Origin: Certhia americana
Taxonomy: Eukaryota; Chordata; Aves; Passeriformes; Certhiidae
Reading direction: 5' to 3'
Length of the DNA stretch: 64,000 bases
Assembly (NCBI GenBank): GCA_018697195.1
Contig: CM031878.1
Span: 36,836,283 to 36,900,282 of the forward strand
In this document: piece after piece, positions 1-12,800 of the stretch
How positions within the stretch are numbered: position 1 is the first letter of the stretch
Layout of the letters: every line of letters begins with the position of its first letter
Position numbers and translations under genes: made by a program
Notes under the pieces: model-generated
The model's database searches: none
What the model saw: the letters and a program-made list of their open reading frames with translations, nothing else
Told to the model about the DNA's origin: nothing

Positions 1-254
1 AGGATAAGGGCTCACTGCTACCTGCCCATTTCACAGCACTGAAATCAACAGTACTGCACTGGCGGTGCAGAGCACTGGTGTGGGGGCAACTTTTCAGGAT
101 TCTGTGGAGAGCAACCTATTAGGAGTCACTACGTCAGTGGGCCAAGGAGGGAAGCCTGATATTATCCATCTGATTTCTGTACGTCTTTGACTGGTTTGCC
201 ATAATAGCTTCGCCCTAAGTTGAGCAGAGTGATTTGAGGGTACCTATCAGTGAA
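1..254. other. Unrecognised sequence at the left edge
   Basis: I see no gene or clear repeat here. The CR1 copy that follows may extend leftward in a form too degraded to read by eye. Confidence 0.4.
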
Positions 255-835
255 TGAGGGAATTCGTTGGATGGTTGCATCTAGAGGTCAGGGGCAACAA
301 GGACAGAGATCCAGTGATAAGTGGGGTCCTCAGGGGTTTGTTATTAGGAATGTGTGTTTAATATCGCCCATGAACACACAAGGGATCAAGTTACTCTTAG
401 CAAATTGGCAGATGCATCAAGGGGGGCCCAGAGTGGTGCAGTTGACACTCTGGGGACAGGTTGCATCCAGAGGGATTGAGTTTGGCCAAGCTCAAGAAGT
501 GAGCCCCATGATAATCTGTTGAGATTCAGGGTGAAGTGTAAGGTGCTGCATGTGGGTGGGGGCAACACAGACTAAAATGGACTGGAGAAGAGAACTCCTG
601 GAAAGCAGCTATGCCAAAGGAGGGACATGGGTGTGCTGGTGAATGAAAGTGGAAGACTAGCGAATGGGCACCTTCAGCCCAGAAAACAGAAAAACAAGAG
701 TATCAAAAGATTGGGGAGTGTGTAGAAGATTGAGTATTATGCCTTATACCACGGGGAGATATCCATCCTGATCTGTAAAGTTCTGGGTCCTCAGCACGGA
801 AAGACAGACACTATAGATTTAAGAAGTTTTTATGA
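255..835 (+). mobile_element. CR1 LINE fragment, sense orientation
   Basis: The + strand follows the late reverse-transcriptase part of CR1 in sense orientation. Recognisable pieces are the segment around 310-345 (agtgataagtggggtcctc), the pair around 431-450 (gagtggtgcagttgacac) and the stretch near 531-570 where the consensus encodes the cysteine/glycine region after the polymerase core. The copy is gapped and full of stops, so it is an old, dead 5'-truncated insertion. Borders are approximate. Confidence 0.75.
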
Positions 836-1629
836 TGAAGACAATAAAACACTGGCCCAGGTTCTCCCCAGAGAGCGAATAGATACCTCATCCATGGGGC
901 AATTTAAGGTCAAGGTTCAGGGGTCGAACACGGATTAGTGAAAGGGCCTGCGACTGCGAAGTGTTGGGCTTGGTGATCTCTGGAGGTCATTCAAAACACA
1001 AGAACAACTATGATTCTGTGATTTATCTTGTCTACCTACAGCAAGACAGTGCATTGGTAAAAACAAGGGTAAACAAATCAGGTTATTTTTCAGGTTATAT
1101 GTTTTCTTGATTGTATGCATCGTAAATCAACCAGGGCAGAGGGTTGTTGAGATTATATCCATGGTGACAGTATGTGATTGGGAGGCTGGAATTATATGCT
1201 AAATCTATTTAAACATTTCCTAAAATAGGGGACCTGTGTACGGGTTCAGAATTGTTACTTTGTTCCTTTCTGTCCACAATTTCGTCCCATCCTGTCTCTA
1301 AGAAACCATAACAACTGATACCAAGGGAGGACAAGAGAAATGCCACGCTCAGGGAGAAGGAGGGCACCTCGGCTGGCACTTAGTTCATATGAGGGGTTTT
1401 CTCTTGGAGCTGCTGATGTCGAGATTTGGGCAGGGGGGAAGGTGCAGCTCTCTGGCTTCTGCACGTTGGCTTCATAGGGGAACAGGCTGCGTGGCTGTGG
1501 GGAGAATTCAGCGCCGCTGTGAGGGTCGTCTTCCGTGTATTTCTTCTACCATAGTGGAGCTCGGCTCATAAAGAGATTTGCCATTAAACTGGGACGTTAT
1601 TAAACACGTTACCTCACTAAAAAAGAACT
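836..1629. other. Unrecognised spacer between CR1 and CpG-rich block
   Basis: Mixed-composition sequence with no supported gene. Short ORFs occur on both strands but have no recognisable domain. GC content rises toward the right, leading into the CpG-rich block. Confidence 0.4.
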
Positions 1630-2048
1630 TCACCATATGCGGGGGGCTCGGGAAAAGCCCAAGACCCCGAGCCTCCTTTTCCCCCTCCAAGGAAGCCTCC
1701 CCGGGTGTGTTCAGGGGGGGAGCTGGGTGTGCTGCTGCCAACCATCCTTTCCTCCGCCCCAGCGTTTGGCTGAACTGTAGTCCGAAACTCCCGGCCTGAC
1801 AGGACCACACAACATTTAGGCTACAGCTGAAGAGTTTCTGCTGCCTCTTAGGCGGCGTGTGTGAGCCCGCCCCTGAACTTTCCCGCCGTCTCCGAGGGTC
1901 CCGCTGGAGACCATTTCTGCCGCGCCACGTCCGCCATTTACCGTGAGGGTCCGCGGACAGCGCCCCTGCAGGAGCGGGCAGCACCCCCTGCCCCGCAGCG
2001 CCCTGCCGGCTGTGGCGGAACGCAGCACGGGGGCGGAAGGGACGTTGT
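1630..2048 (-). promoter_or_regulatory. CpG-rich block, candidate promoter of an unidentified transcript
   Basis: CpG dinucleotides, rare elsewhere in the window, are dense here, above all at about 1850-2048. On the minus strand there is a YY1-type element TAAATGGCGG (1931-1940), a motif often found just downstream of housekeeping start sites and oriented with transcription. GC boxes (around 1866-1876 and 2030-2040) and CCGGAA/CTTCCG ETS-like sites (about 2035-2060) flank it. The ATG inside the YY1 motif opens a reading frame of only 29 codons. No coding exon is recognisable nearby, so a noncoding RNA promoter, a gene with distant exons, an orphan island or a repeat-derived block are all possible. 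The minus orientation is inferred from the YY1 motif alone. Confidence 0.45.
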
Positions 2049-2508
2049 TCCGGGAAAGGGAAGGGGGGAAAGGGCAGGGAAGGGGCAGGGAAGGGAGGGA
2101 GGGAAGGGAAGGGAAGGGACGGGAAGGGAGGGACGGGAAGGGAAGGGAAGGAAAGGAAGGGACGGGCAGGGAAGGGAAGGGGCAGGGAAGGAAGGGCAAG
2201 GGAAGGAAGGGAAGGAAGGAAGGGAAGGGAAGGGAAGGGGAAGGGAAGGAAGGGAAGGGAAGGGAAGGGAATGGAGGGAAGGGAAGGGAAGGGAAGGTAA
2301 GGGAAAGGGAAGGGAAGGGAAGGGAAAAGGGAAGGAAGGGAAGGGAAGGGAAGGAAGGAAGCGGAAGGGAAGGAAGGAAGGGAAGGAAGGGAAGGGAAGG
2401 GAAGGGGAGGGAAGGGAAGGGAAGGGGAAGGGAAGGGAAGGGAAGGGAAGGGAAGGGAAGGGAAGGGAAGGGAAGGGAAGGGAAGGGAAGGGAAGGGAAG
2501 GGAAGGGA
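2049..2508. repeat. (AAGGG)n polypurine tract, about 460 bp
   Basis: The + strand is almost pure purine, built of GGGAA/GGAAG units with scattered variants (extra G, GGCAGG, GGAC) on the left and about 16 perfect pentamer copies at the right end (about 2424-2507). It abuts the CpG-rich block on one side and an antisense CR1 on the other. Long overlapping ORFs through it, up to 355 codons on the minus strand, are artefacts of a stop-free repeat. The guanine runs could support G-quadruplexes and the mirror-like polypurine strand could form triplex DNA. Confidence 0.95.
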
Positions 2509-3540
2509 CATCTGGTCCAACCTGCCTACTCAAGCAGGGTCGTATGACATGTGGCACAAAATTATGTCCACACAATTCTTGAATTTCTCCAGTGAAAGAG
2601 ACTCACCAGACTCTCTGTTTGGACAATCTGTTTCAGTGCTCCATCACTCAAATGGTAAAATTCTTCCTTGTATTCAGATGGAACTTCCTGTGCATCAGTT
2701 TCTGCCTAATGTCTTTTTCCTATTGCTTGGCCTCACAAAGAAGACCCTGGCTCCATCCTTTTGACACCCCCCCTTCAGATACTTCCAGACATCAAGGAGG
2801 TCCTCTCTCACTTGCCTCACCCTGCTGGCAATGCTCTTCCTAATGCACTCCAGGACACCACTGGCCTTCTTGGCCACACTGCTGGCTCATTGACATCTTG
2901 CTTCCCACCAGGGCTCCCAGGTTCTTTTCCACAGAGCTGCTTTCCAGCAGATCAGCCTCAGGCTGTGCTGGTGCCTGGGCTTATGGCTCCCCAGTTCAGG
3001 ACCCTGCATTTGCCTTTACCAAATTTCACAAGGTATCTTTCTGCTCATCTCTCCACCCCACTGAGGCCTTTCTGAAGGGCTACACTCTGGGGTATGCCAC
3101 TGCTCCCAGATTTGTGCTGTCAGTGACCTGCTGACAAAGGAAAATTTGGACATTTCTCCCTGTCCAAATCACTGATGAACAAGTTAAACAACACTGAGCC
3201 CAGTAGAGACCTTAGGGGGGCATCACTAGAGACAGGCCTCCAACCAAACTCTGTGCTACTCATTACAACCCTCTGGGATCTGCTGTTCAGACAGTTCTCA
3301 ATCCATCTCATTGTCCAGTCATTTAACTCACACTCCCTGAGTTTGTCTATGAGGATGTTGTGAGAGACAGCATCTAAAGCATTGCTGAAGTCAAGGTAAA
3401 TAATATCCACTGTTCTCTCTTCAGCCATACTGGTTGTTGTTTCTTTATGCAAGACAATCAGATTGTTTTAGCATATTTTTTCTTTAGTGAATCCATGCTG
3501 ACTACTCCTGATCACCTTCTTGTGTTCTATGTTTTCCCTC
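2509..3540 (-). mobile_element. CR1 LINE, antisense, about 1 kb with reverse-transcriptase remnant
   Basis: The + strand reads as the complement of CR1 from its 3' region onward: the ctggtccaacctgcctactc start, the segment near 2815-2860, and the polymerase part near 3170-3420. On the minus strand a frame at 3120-3452 still reads like the CR1 reverse transcriptase, including DIIYLDFSNALDAVSHNIL, the region downstream of the active-site block. Frameshifts and stops make it inactive. The right border is soft. Confidence 0.85.
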
Positions 3541-6219
3541 AACATAAACAAACAATAGACAAATAAACATCCTTCAATCTCTATTTTTTGTGTAGTAGGA
3601 AACGTAATATAAACTGAAAGATTGCATTTATTTAGCTAGTGCAGAGTTAACTTGCTGCAGACAGCCCCTTTCCAGCTGTCAATAATATCTAAGTATGTAC
3701 CTGTATCCGTATCTTTTTTCTGTGTATATACCTCTGAACAGCTGAAAAGAGTACAAGTGTCATGTTAAATGCCAATCATTTAATCAGTTTATATGTCCAT
3801 AATGCCCGTAAGTAACATGATTAGAAGCATTATTGCAAACAGTGGAAAACTTTTGCTGTGCAGTGGCGTTTTGCTAAGCATAACAAAACTACTGAAAACT
3901 AGTGTTGAAAAAATATTTGTGTGTTGATTATTTGGGGCTTTGGTTTTTGGGGGATTTTGGGTTGGGTTGTTGTTTTCTTGGGGTTTTTTTTTGTTTGTTT
4001 GGGGTTTTTTTTTGGGGGGGGGGATGTTCTGATCTTGATCCTAAGCTGCTGAATGTGAAACAAATGCAATAGATCATATAAAAGTACACCTTGTATAGGG
4101 AAGTAGGATATCTACTGGAAAAGCACATTAGCAAAACTCTCACTTCCAGAATTTTGCCCATGAATTATGCATTCTGAACCAAAGTGTGGCCTTCTGACAC
4201 CATTTACTAAGAAACCCTGTAGTTCTGTTTCCAAGACAGCCACACTTATCGTACTGTAAGAAATAAACATGTCTCAAATATACATTCAATACTTAAGAAA
4301 TTTCCACCTTTTGTTAAACCAGTATAAATCCACGGAAGCATTCAGTGAAGCTGCTTACTTACTCTTATATCAGATTATCCATGTGCTATCCACTGTTCGC
4401 TTATATATCCCATGAGTGTTTTTAACTGTATTGTTGCAAAGCTAAAAGAAAATTTTCAGAAAGTGAACATTTCTCCTTCCACTATACATTTTATATATAT
4501 TGTCTTTCAACTAAATTGCCAGTTTACAGATGAAAAAAAAAAATAAAGCAGACAGTGAATATTTTATATCCTTGGAGCTCTATTTTGTAGTCATACAAAA
4601 GTTGTAGAAGGAAGAAAATGTTTTAAGAAAGAAACAACACTAGAGTCAACATTTTTGTTTCAGAAAAATGTTGTCAACATACACACCAGAGTTCTCTGGA
4701 AATATTTAACTGTTGCCCATCTTTTTTAAGCATAAGCACAAAAAAGAAAGGTACCTTTTAATATTTTGTTTTGGTCTATCTGTTCTTTATTTGGAAAATG
4801 CCCTGACACAAAATGGATAATCATCAAAAGAGCTGATGGCAGGTATCAATCCAGATAGATAGGTTCAAATTAAGGAAGCATAATTATATTGACACTTTTC
4901 AGGATGAGTGCATAGATAGGGAAAAAACACAAAGACACTGTTTTCAGAGTGTTCAGACTATCTGTTTGTATCAGTACTAGTGTGATAACTTTCTCTCTAC
5001 ATCTCTAACCAGAAAAGTATGTCCTATTAAATATGCTGTAACTAGCACAAAAAATACCTTCTTTCAAGTTTGATTTACTAAGTCCAAATCTACTCTACTG
5101 CTCAGCATACACAGTTTGCCATATAAATTCAGGGTGTGGAGGGTGGTTTTAGCCTTTAAAATCAGTGCTGGGGAAGGAGATCATCACTGGTTTAACCTAT
5201 GATAGCACCTTAATATGTAGCATAGCAACGCTGAATTTTAACCCAAACTAGGGGCTATATTCTATTTTTAGATACAGGCATTGGTCTTCAAATGAATTCA
5301 GGGTTTGTGGTTGCATTCAATGTCAGGTTTTGACTTTTAGACAATTTTTTTTTGTTTTAACCACTGTTTTCTGTGGTTTGAAGGGAAAGTATTACATCGC
5401 CTTTATGCTAAAATGAGACATTTCCTTTGTATATCATAGAGAGTGAATGCTCTATCATTAAGTAATCAGTAATTAACAAGTAATTGAATAACAAGCTAAA
5501 TATTCAAACCTTCCTGTAAACTTACAAACACCTTTTTACCTTTATTCAGGTAATTTTAATATAAATGACCTTGTGCTCATGTTTTGGTAAAGGTCAGACA
5601 CAAAGGTAAAACAGCAGCAAGAGGCTTTGTGGAACCATTGGCAGGAGTTTTAACTTTGTATTTTTACTAAGGAGAATAATCAGACATCCAGACAAGAACA
5701 AAGTATATGAACTTCTGCTGGAATGTTAGCAAATCATGATTGAAAACTTTGCTATGGTCAGAACTACTAAAATGATGGCTTTCAAATGTTCATTTTTGCT
5801 AAATCCCAGTAATCTTTCATTGAAACTATCAGTAGTGCTTATTATATTCATTAAGTCCTTTCTTAGAATCAGAAATTCAGCCTTTGGCCTCATGTGGCTT
5901 TGGTACAACCAGATGTTCACATAAATACCTCAGGACTCATTCACTCAGTTGTTTTGTTTGTTTAGGGCTCTTCCTCCTTCCTCTCATCTCACATTGCAGC
6001 ACAGGGTAGCAATACTTTTTTCTCCTCAAACTTTCACAAACAATTCAATCTCAGGCAAAACCCATGCACACAGCTTTTCTTAAGGCTGGTAGAAGGACAA
6101 AGCTAGGAGTGAGTCATGCCAGAAACATGTGGATGACTGGTGGGAGGGCTCTGAATAGGGTTATAGATCAAGCTTCCCTAGCGCTTTTCCACTGTAGATC
6201 TCATAGAAGTTCACAGATG
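3541..6219. other. AT-rich intergenic sequence without recognisable genes
   Basis: I see no coding exon or clear transposon here. The one striking feature is a G/T-rich tract at 3929-4023 (listed separately). Otherwise there are short A or T runs, for example near 4531-4542 and 5345-5353. Confidence 0.5.
3929..4023 (+). repeat. G/T-rich low-complexity tract
   Basis: The tract is made only of G and T runs apart from a few bases and ends in ten consecutive G (4014-4023). Several separate runs of three or more G on the + strand meet the simple pattern for a G-quadruplex. It may be a degraded simple repeat. Confidence 0.7.
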
Positions 6220-6812
6220 TTAAAAACAATTATTCATGCTGAAGAACTTGACACACATTAAATGTACATTAGATGTCTTTCCCAAGACCTCATAGTAAGC
6301 TTTACAAAGAGTTGCAGTCAGGCCATATGATTTCCAGTGCCAGGCATTTTTCTTCAGTATGTCATAGCCCTTCAAAATACTGTTGATTATTGTTTTTGAG
6401 CAGAACAAATCTTGTGTATCAAAGAGTATGACATCCAAGTCTCCTGAATTCAGACTCTGAAATCCATGTAATTCTATGCTTAAATAAATAGCAATACTTG
6501 TAAATACTCTAGAGCAGGCTAACATTGCCACGGACATCAGTGGAGCAGTCTTCCCATTCTCTCTGCCTGGATCTGCTATGTTGCCCTTAAGAATTACGTG
6601 CAGCAAAGGTCTGCAACAGCACTCAGCAAAAAGTGCTCTTTGTGTATAATAATAGACATACAGTGAGGATGAGATAGTGCAGAACCCTTTACAGGTGTTC
6701 TTCGTATTGGCAGCTCCTTCCACACCAGCAGTTTACCCAGGCATTGCATCCTGCAGATTGTCATTTTCATGACCTTGTTCTCCTGGAAAAAGGAAATAAA
6801 AAGAAAAAGCAT
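6220..6812 (-). pseudogene. Possible degraded ankyrin-repeat relic (weak)
   Basis: The minus strand has a 167-codon open frame (6220-6723), long for this AT-rich DNA, overlapped upstream by a second frame (6594-6812). Within the first, NIADPGRENGKTAPLMSVAM looks like an ankyrin-repeat turn (xADPxxxxxGKTxLMxA), and the overlapping frame has LLVWKEL followed by RRTP, a possible out-of-frame earlier repeat. One or more frameshifts would be needed to join them. The rest of the frame shows no ankyrin periodicity I can defend. It could equally be a chance ORF. Confidence 0.2.
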
Positions 6813-9800
6813 CTTTTCATGGGGTTTTTTTCAGTACCGGATCCAGGCTCTCCCCTGTGTTAAAGGAAAGGTTATAGTAATAAGGTCTTGCAGTGCTTTT
6901 CATCTTCATTAAAAGGTACAGAGGGATGTGTCAGCTGCAGGGCAGACATGGAAGATGCAAACACAACATGAGGCAGTTTCTTGTTTATATAAACTTGAGC
7001 AGGTTTTCCTGAAGGGCTTGGAAATCCTTGTTATATACAAAGAAAAACAATTTTTTTGGTTAAAAATATTAACATAAAGAAAGATTAGTTTCCTGTACAG
7101 CTTTTCACTCTTATCTAAAGCAGATATTTCTTTCCATAGCAACATCTTCTGAAATAAAAGTGAGAAGAACTCATTCCTTCCTGTTTTCAACAACATTTGT
7201 AGTGTCTTGGCTGCTCTGTAAACATCATCAATCCATGTCAGTAAAAGAAAAAAAGGAAAAGACATCTTTTTGCCAGCCACTAGGGCAACAATCGCTAGGA
7301 TCTGTCCTCCTAAGTGAGAGTACCCCATTTGTGTATATGCCATTGATAAAAATCAGACTAATATCTAGCCACATTTAATCTAGAAGTCTGGACATACAGA
7401 GGAGATACGGTTAACACCATTCTACTACTCCAATAAGGTTTACAAGGGAAAAATCTGAAATGCAAAGATACCCATTTCACTCTTACTTGTGGAAGTCAGA
7501 GGAAGTGCCTCAATATGCTGGAAGTGTCATGTGTCTCCATCCTCATGAGACTTGAAAAGCTCTATTATGCATCTTTCTCAGATGTTTTGAGCTACATTTT
7601 TGTGCTCATTCTTGAGGAAAAAGACCAAAAGGAGCAGGTAAGGTAAGTGGTAAGGCCTGGATTAATTAGTTCTCCATGCACAAATATATCTCAATAGTAG
7701 GAGAAACTTCAGACAGAGAAGAAAGAGGGGGAAATGGAAGTATGAACTCAGAAATTAGAGATCTAGTGATCTTTATCCAATGCAAAAAAAAAAAAATTTA
7801 AATACTGTAATAGAAGCGTAACTGCTCTGTGCTACACAAGTGTTATTTTCACTTCAGAAGTGCTGAGCAGAGGGCTTTTGTTCCCCTTGGTCAGCTGAAG
7901 ACACTCATGTTATTAAGAAAGAGTGTCAGGAAACGAATATAAGTGTTATTGTGAGAGGAAACCTGTTTCAACTCCCATGATTGCAGTTCAGCACAGCTGC
8001 ACCCCAAGAGAACAATAGCAAGATTTATTTCTTTTATAAGTCTCAATTTTACTAAGAATAAAGCAGTCCTGTTAAAGAAAGCTGTGAGTACAAAAACTGT
8101 CTGGGAGAATGTAAACACAAAAGAGAGAGAGGAAGAGAGTACAAGAGAGCAGGGATGCACATGTACTGACAAAATGGAAAATAAACATGTTTCTGTCTAA
8201 TCTTTAACTAATTTATTTTGAGTACTTAAAGAGGAATACTAATGATAAAAACTACAATATTCTAAGTAAAAAAAAAAAAATATTAGTAAGAAGTAAGGCT
8301 TGTTTTACACCCTCTTTATAAGCACTACTACCTGCATGCAAAGCACAAAAACTAGTCACCCAGGCAGACAGTCCACCTGTGTTTGGGCATCACATATCCA
8401 TCTGCAAAACCAGGTCCCCAGGGTTGATTTTCTTGTCTTCCAATGGCCTGCTTCTTCTGCCTACATCTTGGTTTTTTGTTTTGCTCTTTCCATGGTACAA
8501 GCAACTCTGGATTTATAGGCAATGTTTATGTTGCACTAGCTGCATGCATGTGAGGCAGGTGCATGTGCATTAGCACCTCATCTCACCACAGAGGCACAGG
8601 CATAAGCTCAGTTCTGCCATTGTTGACATGGAAAGGAAGATAAAGAATGCTAGGAACTATATTGTGTCTTGCCAGTCAAGGAAAGGATCAGCAATTCTCT
8701 ATGCTTCTTCTGCCTTTTCTGGAAAACCTTCTGTATAAAGGCTTTCCAAATAGATGGACTTCCTGTTACTGCAGGTGTCTTCCCAAAATGAGCCTCCTTC
8801 CTGTTTGTGACTGCTGGTGCTATAGGGCTGGTTGTGAAGGCCTGTTGTTCCCCACCACTGACCCAGCACTCAGACCCCTGCCACTCATCAGCATTCTGTC
8901 ATTGCAACCAACCCAGAGAGATTGCCATGCCTGGGGAGGAGATCAGCCAACAGGAAATCACATTCAATGCAGTGACCATGTTAAGTCTGCAAGAGATGTC
9001 TACCCCCAGTTTGCTGTTTTGCAGCTGAGACAAGCAAGTCTGCTTTTCAGCTGAGAAAACAGAACAGCTATTCTTGTGATTATGAAAAATAAAAGTTGAG
9101 GAAACAGAAAAAATAATAGCAAAAGCCCAGCCATCAGAAAAAACACTAAGCAGACAGCACATCCTACTAAGAGAGACCATTTCTACATTTATTTTACTAA
9201 TGAATAACTGAATCTGATATACATATACTTACATGTGGTATACTGCTCCCATTGGTCTGTGAAGTTATTGTTTGGGTGTGGAGGAAACAGGAGAGAAATT
9301 ATGGTATTTTGCGAGAAGTACATAGAAAGGACTGCACAAATTCTTCATTAGAAATCAAAATTCGTTCCAGTTACTCATTTGGTGAATCTTTTTTTGAAAA
9401 GAGCATGGCCCTGACCAGTGACCGGGATCTATGTGTTGCAGTGTTCTCTGATGGTGATTTTGGCTTGTCAGTTCGGAAACATTAGCATTCAAAAATGGGA
9501 GAAGTTGTACATTTTGGTTATAACAGAGTGCTTAGTCAGGAAGTATTTTGTTTTCAGATCTGCTGTGGAAAGAAATCCCTCTGATAAATCTTTCAGTCCT
9601 CCTGTGTTTCTGTTTCCCTGTCTGTATACAGAAAATCAGCTATTTTTAAATTGCTGTGAGAAGCCAAGGTGTAGTCTTTTGTGTACAAAACCATGAATAC
9701 TGGGTTTTGAAATGTGGTCAGCTATCCCTCTCTCCTATTAGAGAAATATATTGTGAGCTGGAAGACATAAATGTATGTATGTTATTGTTTGGATGCAAAG

Positions 9801-12800
9801 TCATATATTGTAACCTAATGTTATTTTTTATGTGAGGCATCTGAATAGAAATTCATATTTCAGAAGGAAGGTAGAACATTGGAAAACATGTGGTTGCCAT
9901 ACCATACCCCCTAAGACTTCCTCCTATTTCTTCTTTTATTCCTACATGTATATTGAAAATAGAATGAAGGAAAAGAAACAACAAAAAAAAAAAAAAAAAG
10001 AGGATCAAGTTAAAGAAGTTGGTACACAACAAATCAAGAAAGTTTCCTACTGATTTCAACATATTCAGCTTATGACTTTTTAAGTTTAATCATTTTAAGA
10101 TTGTTTTGCTGTACAAGCCAAAAGATAAAAATCACAGTTAAAAATTTCAGAACTAGTTTTATTTTCTTAAGCAAAGGAGTGAAAGATCGTGCATTTATTA
10201 CAAAAAATAATCTTAATGCCAAAGCAATTTTGAAATGAGAATAATCTGACTTATTTTTACCTTATTTTATTGTCAACTTTTCCTTTTAGATAGGCAGGTT
10301 GTATTCCACTCTATGTCATTACTCACAGACATCCAGCAATGTGTTGAAGTCCATATTTCTAAATGTAGAAAAACATCTCATAATTTAAATTTTTTGTCTC
10401 TATTTGTCTTTCACTGATTTTCAAAGAGTGAAAAGAAGAGATTTTCACAGTGTTGTTTTTTTTCTATTAAACATCTGTTCTCAGATGCTAGGCCCTCTGA
10501 TATTTTAATGGATGCAGTAGCAGGGCACTTGTCCCAAAAAGCAGGAAATAGTTAAAAATCTTTGGGAAAATGATAAGTCTCTGAACTTGCCACTAACAAT
10601 GCTATCATTCAATAATACAGAATAAATTTGTATCTGTCATCTTTGAAAGGGATAACAATTTAAGTTAAATTACGAAGGGGTTTGGCTCCAGAATTTAGAC
10701 CTTGTTGGTGCTAAGGAATGCTGTAGCAAACACAGTGTCCAGATTTTCTAGTTTGGAGCAGATGTTTTCTATTGCTTTGACTATAGGGGCACCAGTAAAT
10801 ATGAAGATAATTTTTAAGCTGTCTCTAATAGCAGCACTTACATGAGCTAAGCATGCATTGCTAACCCTCGCTATTAGATTTTCGCATCTGGTTTAAGACT
10901 TCATTGCGAGGATCACACACTTACCCAGTGAAAAGGGTGGGCTTTGCTATCCCCGTATAAGAACACACTTCTCGTTTTTCTGACGCATAACTGTCCCTCA
11001 GACTTCAAGTGGAAGAGAGGAAGGAGACGGAATTTTCTTCTACTATAGTCAGGCCATGTAGCCAAGCAGATTCCCCCTTCAGTGTAGCTCTTATGAAGCA
11101 GTTATCAAGCAGATGCACCATCACTTTCTCCCAAAGAACATGTCAGAGAGGATGTCAGGAAGGATACCTCCAGCTGCTTCTTAGTCAGGAAGATGACAGC
11201 TCTAGGTGGAAAAATCTGGGGTATTTTCTACAAGAGAATGGTTTCCCTCCTGAGAATGCCACTTCTTTAGCTACCAAGCATTCATAGATTTTACTAAGTG
11301 AGAAACCTCCCATCACTTATTCTGTGGGATTTGCAAAACCAGAATGAAATCCAGATTTTAACAACCAAAAGGTTGTTAAAACAAACAACAAACTTCTCTA
11401 AAATAGCAAAAATTCAGATCAGAAAGCCAGAAGTTGATAGAGAACTCTCTCTTACCAGCAGATGTCAGACCTCTGCTATTTCCAGAGCACCCAGAGGAAC
11501 ACCTTTTTTCCCTCATCTCCAGTCTTTCCAATCTACATATCTTTATGGCAGAAATCACCTCCAAAAGAGGAAGGAAGGAGCAGAAAAAGAAATTTCTCAC
11601 ACTCTACACATGCTGCAGCCAGAAACCTACTTTCCCTTTCCAGTAGTTCCCAGTTTGTTTCATTCCCTTTAGTTTTTAACCACCACCATAACTTCAAATA
11701 TTTTGCTGATTTACAAATTCAGAATCTGAAATTGCCCAATCTTCTCCTTCTGTGATTGTTACCACCATGTGCAAGGGCAGGATTGCTGGTAGTAACAGCC
11801 ACGACTTGACTGCCAGAAGCCAGCATTTGGAAGGATGGATGAACTTCAGGTAGGAAGGGTTATTTCAGTTCTCTGCAGTCAGAGGGAAAAACAGACCTGG
11901 TACCATATGAGCCATCATCCTCCTACCTGCTGGAAGAAATAATCTGAGCATTACCAGCTATAATTATTTTTCCAACAGAAAAGTTGCCTCATATTATATT
12001 CAGCATCCTTTCTATATTAAGCATGAATAATCAGTTATTTTGTTAACTAGTTATTTAAAAGTTCAGTGATAGACACCCCTTACCCAGAACACAGAGTATC
12101 AAAAAAAATTATGACAAAGGCACTCAGCTTGCCATGGTGCAATTTTCAAAGTGAGACATACAGAGGACAGGTATCCGACTTGCAAAGAAAGGCCAAGTAC
12201 TCTACTGGGAGAAGCCATAGTGGGAAAAGGAGAAAGAAGTGAAAGATGGATGATGATACAGAGGAAGGAGGAAAGGAGGGAAATCATGATCCTTGCTAAG
12301 CAGAAAATCCCACAGGGCCAAACCAATAGAAACTAATATTTCCTCAGGAGTAATCTGATCTGTTCAGCTGGCTCACTGTGGGAATTGACATGGTATAAAA
12401 AGCATGTCCCCTAAAATTCAGGTTTTCTGCTGATCCCACAGAAGGAACACTGTGGTCAGGAGAGACATATTCCGATTTTATCTAGAGGGAACCTCTTAGG
12501 AACTATTTCCAGTCAGCTCAGCTGTGTTGCTCCACACATCGCAAGTGACTCAGAATCATGATAGCTTGAACAAATAAACAAGATGAGAAGAGAAATTAAA
12601 GGCACAATGCGGTAATGAAAGTCATATTTCCAATGTTTTTTCATACAAATCATCAGAAGTTAAATCAATCAGCCTACAAAAAAGGGATGAAACTTTGTTC
12701 CCCATGTCTTGGATTACCTTTTGTGTGACTTGGTAATTTAGCTTCTTTTGTTTTTCTTTGCCTTTTAAGTAATTTTCTATAAGCAGAAAGCAAAGAAAAC

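Noticed and set aside
1909..1940. ATG within the YY1 motif as a real translation start
   Set aside because: The frame stops after 29 codons and no exon continuing it is recognisable. The motif itself fits a promoter better than a coding start.
1508..2575. 355-codon minus-strand ORF and 228-273-codon + strand ORFs
   Set aside because: They run through the stop-free AAGGG repeat and encode monotonous Pro-Phe-Ser-Leu or Gly-Lys-Glu arrays. These are artefacts of the repeat.
3120..3452. Reverse-transcriptase-like ORF as a gene
   Set aside because: It is a fragment of an antisense CR1 element with stops and frameshifts on both sides.
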